DNA from: an uncultured archaeon
Lineage (GTDB): Archaea > Thermoproteota > Nitrososphaeria > Nitrososphaerales > CALBXV01
Direction: 5' to 3'
Assembly: GCA_937890045.1 (NCBI GenBank)
Contig: CALBXV010000240.1
Coordinates: forward strand, 1-32,624
DNA: 32,624 nt
Below the pieces are notes generated by a model that did not search any database, was not told the origin of the DNA, and was given only the letters and a program-made list of their open reading frames with translations. The position numbers and the translations under genes are program-made. Below are positions 29,173 through 32,624 of the stretch, in pieces. Position 1 is the stretch's first letter, and the number at the start of each line of letters is the position of its first letter.

Positions 29173-29344
29173 GGATTTAAATACTGTGAAACTTATTATA
29201 GGAGTTGTTAACAGCAAGGATTTTGGTGGGACAAAAAGATATGATATTGCTATGAAATTAGCAAAAGGTACTGCCAGATATTGTACAGAATTCAAAGACT
29301 TTTTAATTCAAGAACTCAAACGAAAAGGAATAACAAATGAGTGA
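29150..29344 (+). CDS. Small hypothetical protein
   Basis: 64 residues, basic helical (MIKKLTVEDLNTVKLIIG start). Overlaps both neighbours. Unknown. Confidence 0.55.
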   Translation: MIKKLTVEDLNTVKLIIGVVNSKDFGGTKRYDIAMKLAKGTARYCTEFKDFLIQELKRKGITNE

Positions 29345-29573
29345 TTATCCTATTTGTAGTAAAATCCTTGAGTTTCAAGAAGAACTATTCGAACTTCAAG
29401 AAAATGATGAGGAAAAATTTAAAGATATTATCATTGCTTTAGCTAGAGTATCTTTATCTGTTCATTCAGCTTTTATGAGTAGATTAACACATGATTTAAT
29501 AGAAGCAATAGATGATATAGGAGATGAGGATAATGAAACTCCTTTTGATACATCTAATCATGGTTTAGCTTAG
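29337..29573 (+). CDS. Small acidic helical protein
   Basis: 78 residues, Glu/Asp-rich at both ends. Overlaps the previous stop by eight bases. Followed within 12 bases by the AAA+ gene, so perhaps a partner of it; no direct evidence. Confidence 0.55.
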   Translation: MSDYPICSKILEFQEELFELQENDEEKFKDIIIALARVSLSVHSAFMSRLTHDLIEAIDDIGDEDNETPFDTSNHGLA

Positions 29574-29584
29574 GAGATAAATAA

Positions 29585-30853
29585 ATGGCCAAACAAATAG
29601 ATACTATTGCTAGAACTCTAATTAAATTTTATAAGGAAGTAGTTCCTGACTCAGGATTTGTTATTGTAGAGAACAACCAGGAGCTAGGCTGGCATGAAAT
29701 AAAAAATTTACAGTTTCATGCTTTACGCTATAAGATGAAATCTTTTCATGTTACTGATGTGGAACCAATTTCTAGTGATATATTCGCCCCTATATCTTGG
29801 GGAATACATACAGTTAAGTATAAAAAAACTATAGGATTCCAAGATAGACAAGGAATATTTAAGATATCCTTCAGTGATGGTGATATCATGTACTATGCTA
29901 AGTTTACAAGTGGATACGGCAGAGGAGCCCTAATCGAAGGATTATTTGCAACAGAAAAAAAGACTTGGTATAAATTTAAGAAATATATAGAAAGGTCTAG
30001 AAAACAAAGAGCAAAACCTAAATCAGGATTTTATAAAGTGTGGTCTAACCCTGATAGTGGTCTAGGCTATACTAAAATAGATAAGCCTTCTAAGGTAGAA
30101 ACTGTTCATCCTATAATCTCTAAATTAAATGCAGATATCAAATTCTTTTTTGATAATGTAGAAATATTTACAAGATATGATCAACCTGGTGTTCGAAAGG
30201 TTATGTTAATAGGCCCTCCGGGCACTGGAAAGACTTCTATGTGTATTAAAATTGCAAGAGAATTCTCCTCTGAAATGCCTGTAGTTGTCGCTACTAATTT
30301 AGCATCTGCTGCAGAGCATTTAGTACACTGTGCTAAAGCAAAGAAGAGAACATTTATAATATTAGAAGATGCAGAATCATCCCTTGGTTCCAATCAAGGA
30401 ACACATAGTAGTGTCCTGAACTTCCTGGATGGAGTTGATCAACCTGTAAATCATCAGGGTAGTTATGTTATTATGACTACAAATCATCCAGAAAGGATTG
30501 AAGATAGAATTCTGAAAAGACCTGGAAGAATTGATAGAATATTTCAGGTAGGGGAATTAGAGGGTAATTATGCTCTTGATTGTGCAAAACTTTACTTTGA
30601 GGATACTTTAAAGTATACTAAAAAGATTAAGGCTGAGTTAATTAAGTCTGTATCAGGGATGACTGGAGCTCAAATTAGGGAACTAGCTAATTCAACCAAG
30701 GCCTATGCAGCTCAGAATAAGAAAGAATTAAGCGTGAGCTTAATAGAGATAGTCAAAAAGAAACTTTCTAAGGACTTATCAGATGCACATCGGTTTGCTG
30801 AAGATAATTCCTTGTTAGATGAAAGCGAACAATTTGGCTTCTACACCGTATAA
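29585..30853 (+). CDS. AAA+ ATPase
   Basis: 422 residues. The N-terminal ~195 residues form an unknown domain. Walker A GPPGTGKT lies at about 210-217, Walker B-like TFIILEDAES follows, then sensor 1 VIMTTNHPE and the arginine-finger region RILKRPGRIDRIF. The hhhhDE is ED rather than DE, as in the BCS1-like and some phage AAA proteins. The C-terminal lid is helical. Likely an unfoldase or remodelling ATPase; substrate unknown. No helicase or clamp-loader signature is seen. The start follows GGAGATAA. Confidence 0.85.
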   Translation: MAKQIDTIARTLIKFYKEVVPDSGFVIVENNQELGWHEIKNLQFHALRYKMKSFHVTDVEPISSDIFAPISWGIHTVKYKKTIGFQDRQGIFKISFSDGDIMYYAKFTSGYGRGALIEGLFATEKKTWYKFKKYIERSRKQRAKPKSGFYKVWSNPDSGLGYTKIDKPSKVETVHPIISKLNADIKFFFDNVEIFTRYDQPGVRKVMLIGPPGTGKTSMCIKIAREFSSEMPVVVATNLASAAEHLVHCAKAKKRTFIILEDAESSLGSNQGTHSSVLNFLDGVDQPVNHQGSYVIMTTNHPERIEDRILKRPGRIDRIFQVGELEGNYALDCAKLYFEDTLKYTKKIKAELIKSVSGMTGAQIRELANSTKAYAAQNKKELSVSLIEIVKKKLSKDLSDAHRFAEDNSLLDESEQFGFYTV

Positions 30854-30880
30854 CCTAATACCTTAATAAGGAGGTACGCG

Positions 30881-31126
30881 ATGAGTAAACAAGTAGGAAC
30901 AGGTGTTCTTTTCAAGAATACCTATAAAAAGAAAGATAACCAGCCCGATCAACGCGGCGTGGTAACTTTCACAGGCACTGAATATCGTATTGCCGGTTGG
31001 AATAAATCCGACAAGAACGGCAATCCTATGATTTCATTCTCCATTACGGAGAAAGAAGAAAAGGATACCAATACGGAAGAAGGTGTGTCTACTGAAAACG
31101 AACAGCTTGATCTTTTCGAAGATTAA
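30881..31126 (+). CDS. Small protein with acidic tail
   Basis: 81 residues, strong AAGGAGG site. Starts MSKQVGTGVLFKNTYKKK and contains RIAGWNKSDKNGNPMISFSI, a pattern I recall from small plasmid/phage proteins of the DUF736 type. The end QLDLFED resembles the acidic tips of single-strand DNA-binding proteins, so DNA-associated function is possible. Followed by a strong terminator. Confidence 0.6.
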   Translation: MSKQVGTGVLFKNTYKKKDNQPDQRGVVTFTGTEYRIAGWNKSDKNGNPMISFSITEKEEKDTNTEEGVSTENEQLDLFED

Positions 31127-31144
31127 GTAGTTCGTATTGTACTA

Positions 31145-31178
31145 GGGTGGGGAGTTTTACTATTCTCCCCACCCTTTT
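31145..31178 (+). terminator. Strong intrinsic terminator
   Basis: Perfect 10-bp stem GGGTGGGGAG/CTCCCCACCC (31145-31154/31165-31174), 10-base loop, then TTTT. Ends the AAA+ and acidic-tail gene transcript. Confidence 0.9.
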
Positions 31179-31205
31179 CACATATTAACCCGGAGGATTT
31201 TTACA

Positions 31206-31454
31206 ATGTCAGGACAACATAATAGATACTTTAAGTATAAAAATACATATATTAATAAGTATAATATATTATCTTTTGAAATAAAAGAGGAAGATAAATA
31301 CAAGGGACACATCACTGTTAATCTTATAGGTGACAGGTCTCTTCATTTTAAGTATACTTCTATTGTAGACTTATATAGAGCAGCTAGCCAATTATCTGGA
31401 GATTATATAGATCCTATTAATAAGGATATTTCAGAGCAAGCGATGCCCTTTTAG
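31206..31454 (+). CDS. Hypothetical protein
   Basis: 82 residues, Tyr/Lys-rich beta-like start; CCGGAGGA site. First gene after the terminator. Unknown. Confidence 0.6.
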   Translation: MSGQHNRYFKYKNTYINKYNILSFEIKEEDKYKGHITVNLIGDRSLHFKYTSIVDLYRAASQLSGDYIDPINKDISEQAMPF

Positions 31455-31729
31455 TGAGTAACAACTTTCATTTAGAAAATATATTTGCAGTAATGTGTAG
31501 ACTTGCTAACGCAGATTATACAAAAGTGGATAGAACAAAAAAACGATGGTTTATGCAACATAGTTGGGACGAAAAAACACAAAAACAATTTAGAGATTTT
31601 CTCGCAGATTATATCCACAAGATGTTAGGAGCACAGCAAGAATTATATAGTAGCAAGTATATGAGAAAAGTAGAATGTAAGAATGCAGCAGAGATGTTTG
31701 TATTAAACTATGGTTGGAAAATAAATTAA
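31454..31729 (+). CDS. Hypothetical protein, GTG start
   Basis: 91 residues; GTG overlaps the previous TAG (TAGTG). Helical, basic (KVDRTKKRWFMQHSW). Unknown. Confidence 0.55.
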   Translation: MSNNFHLENIFAVMCRLANADYTKVDRTKKRWFMQHSWDEKTQKQFRDFLADYIHKMLGAQQELYSSKYMRKVECKNAAEMFVLNYGWKIN

Positions 31730-31747
31730 AATACTTGGAGAAAACTA

Positions 31748-32068
31748 ATGATAGCAGATAATCTTCTATCTGATATGAAATACGTTGTTCATAAGCAAAG
31801 ATTATACAGCGTAATACAATATATAAAAGATAGACTTACGGAGAGAGCCAGGGGTAAAAGAACATGTCATGTTTGTAGGTGCTCCATAAGACCCGGTGAA
31901 AGACATCTTGCTTTGTATAAACGCACATATTCTTTTTGGGGATGGAGAAGCAACGTTTGTGTATTCTGTACCGAACTCTTAGTTCGTGTTATGAAAAAAG
32001 ATATAAAAGGTGGAATAAAAGCAAGAAAAGTAGACAGGGAGCACGAACTCTTCATAAATTCTTTATAA
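31748..32068 (+). CDS. Zinc-binding hypothetical protein
   Basis: 106 residues. CHVCRCSIRPGERH and CVFC form a four-Cys (plus His) zinc site in the middle; basic C-terminus. Overlaps the phosphoesterase start by one base. Confidence 0.6.
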   Translation: MIADNLLSDMKYVVHKQRLYSVIQYIKDRLTERARGKRTCHVCRCSIRPGERHLALYKRTYSFWGWRSNVCVFCTELLVRVMKKDIKGGIKARKVDREHELFINSL

Positions 32069-32624
32069 TGAAGAATAAATGGTTAGATTTAGTCGTACTT
32101 TCCGATAATCATACATATTTTGATTTTCTTGAAGTTCCTGCTGGAGATATATTAATCCATTGTGGGGATTTCTCATATAGAGGAAACTCTGACGAAGTCT
32201 ATGCTTTTATAGATTGGATAAAAAAGCAACCACATAAACATAAACTATGGATACCTGGGAACCATGAATTAAGTTTGGAAGATTTTCCATATAATATTGA
32301 AACTGTTGATGCGGAAAGTGGTGCAGTATGTATTCATAATAAAGAACATATAATTGATGGAATTAAATTCTTTGGCTCTGCCTATACTCCTAAGTATGGA
32401 ACATGGGCATTTATGAATACTGAGGAACAAGCTAAAAGATATTGGGAAAACGCACCGCTGGATGTTGATGTTCTAGTAACCCATGGTCCCCCTAAGGGAG
32501 TCCTTGATATGACTATTTCAGGAGACCATGCTGGTAGCCAAGCACTATTTGATTATGTAAAGAAAGTTAATCCTCATTATCATTTCTTCGGACACATTCA
32601 TGAAGCATACGGGGTAGATATTTA
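32068..32624 (+). CDS. Calcineurin-like phosphoesterase, partial
   Basis: 185 residues visible, cut by the right edge. Metal-site motifs in order: LSDNH (DxH), HCGDFS (GD), GNHE (GNHD/E), VLVTHGPP and FGHIHEAYG (GHxH). This is the two-metal phosphoesterase fold; the spacing resembles the short MPPED/UPF0046-type proteins. Substrate could be cyclic nucleotides, other nucleotides or nucleic acid ends and cannot be told from sequence. Confidence 0.85.
   Translation, partial: MKNKWLDLVVLSDNHTYFDFLEVPAGDILIHCGDFSYRGNSDEVYAFIDWIKKQPHKHKLWIPGNHELSLEDFPYNIETVDAESGAVCIHNKEHIIDGIKFFGSAYTPKYGTWAFMNTEEQAKRYWENAPLDVDVLVTHGPPKGVLDMTISGDHAGSQALFDYVKKVNPHYHFFGHIHEAYGVDI

Noticed and set aside
1..32624. CRISPR array or insertion sequence
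   Set aside because: No regularly spaced repeats with unique spacers and no transposase or terminal inverted repeats were seen.

Overview
The window looks like part of a large double-stranded DNA bacteriophage genome with about 38-42% G+C by eye. Supporting signs are dense, overlapping small genes with strong AGGAG-type ribosome sites, many short membrane and zinc-ribbon proteins, a tail-fibre-like protein at the left edge, a holin-like peptide, a tRNA, and phage-typical auxiliary enzymes. No integrase, transposon or rRNA was seen. The Shine-Dalgarno usage argues for an SD-using bacterial host; the host itself cannot be named from this sequence.

Layout. (1) 1-5.07 kb, minus strand: start of a fibre/structural protein, holin-like peptide, zinc-ribbon protein, thermonuclease, RNase HII, J-domain protein, PD-(D/E)XK exonuclease and three small membrane peptides. 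Most intergenic gaps carry a recurring motif TGACRTAWCT, a candidate phage promoter element. A 117-nt predicted three-way-junction RNA lies at 2072-2188. (2) 5.07-5.32 kb: strand switch with a run of ten C. (3) 5.3-10.2 kb, plus strand: small membrane, lipoprotein and zinc proteins separated by unusually long, highly structured non-coding stretches. These hold three copies of a ~37-nt element, five tRNA acceptor/T-arm-like minihelices with compensatory changes, a perfect 111-bp duplication, pseudoknot-like leaders, two paralogous RNA modules that each enclose a tiny ORF, and a sequence that fits a type III hammerhead ribozyme. (4) 10.2-14.1 kb: a 1290-residue protein with a DEDGD motif inside a stretch resembling the second double-psi beta-barrel of multisubunit RNA polymerases; I read it as a divergent phage RNA polymerase candidate. 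It is followed by ~400 nt of structured non-coding DNA. (5) 14.5-21.9 kb: CCA-adding enzyme, MYG1-family DHH nuclease, peptide deformylase, a HExxH metalloprotease-like protein and many small unknowns, tightly packed. (6) 21.9-24.6 kb: a 490-nt non-coding block, unknown proteins and a tRNA-Cys(GCA) gene that lacks an encoded CCA. (7) 24.7-32.6 kb: a 696-residue TerD-like protein, small zinc-binding and membrane proteins, an AAA+ ATPase, a small acidic-tailed protein and the start of a calcineurin-like phosphoesterase.

How it may work together. The strongest theme is RNA metabolism: a candidate phage RNA polymerase, tRNA-like RNA elements in its own leader and in nearby leaders, a candidate self-cleaving ribozyme, a CCA-adding enzyme (this family reads the acceptor/T-arm half of tRNA), a MYG1-type nuclease (a family with RNA exonuclease activity in yeast), a tRNA without CCA, and peptide deformylase. 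My inference is that minihelices and ribozyme act as processing or end-maturation signals on phage transcripts. That link is not proven by the sequence.
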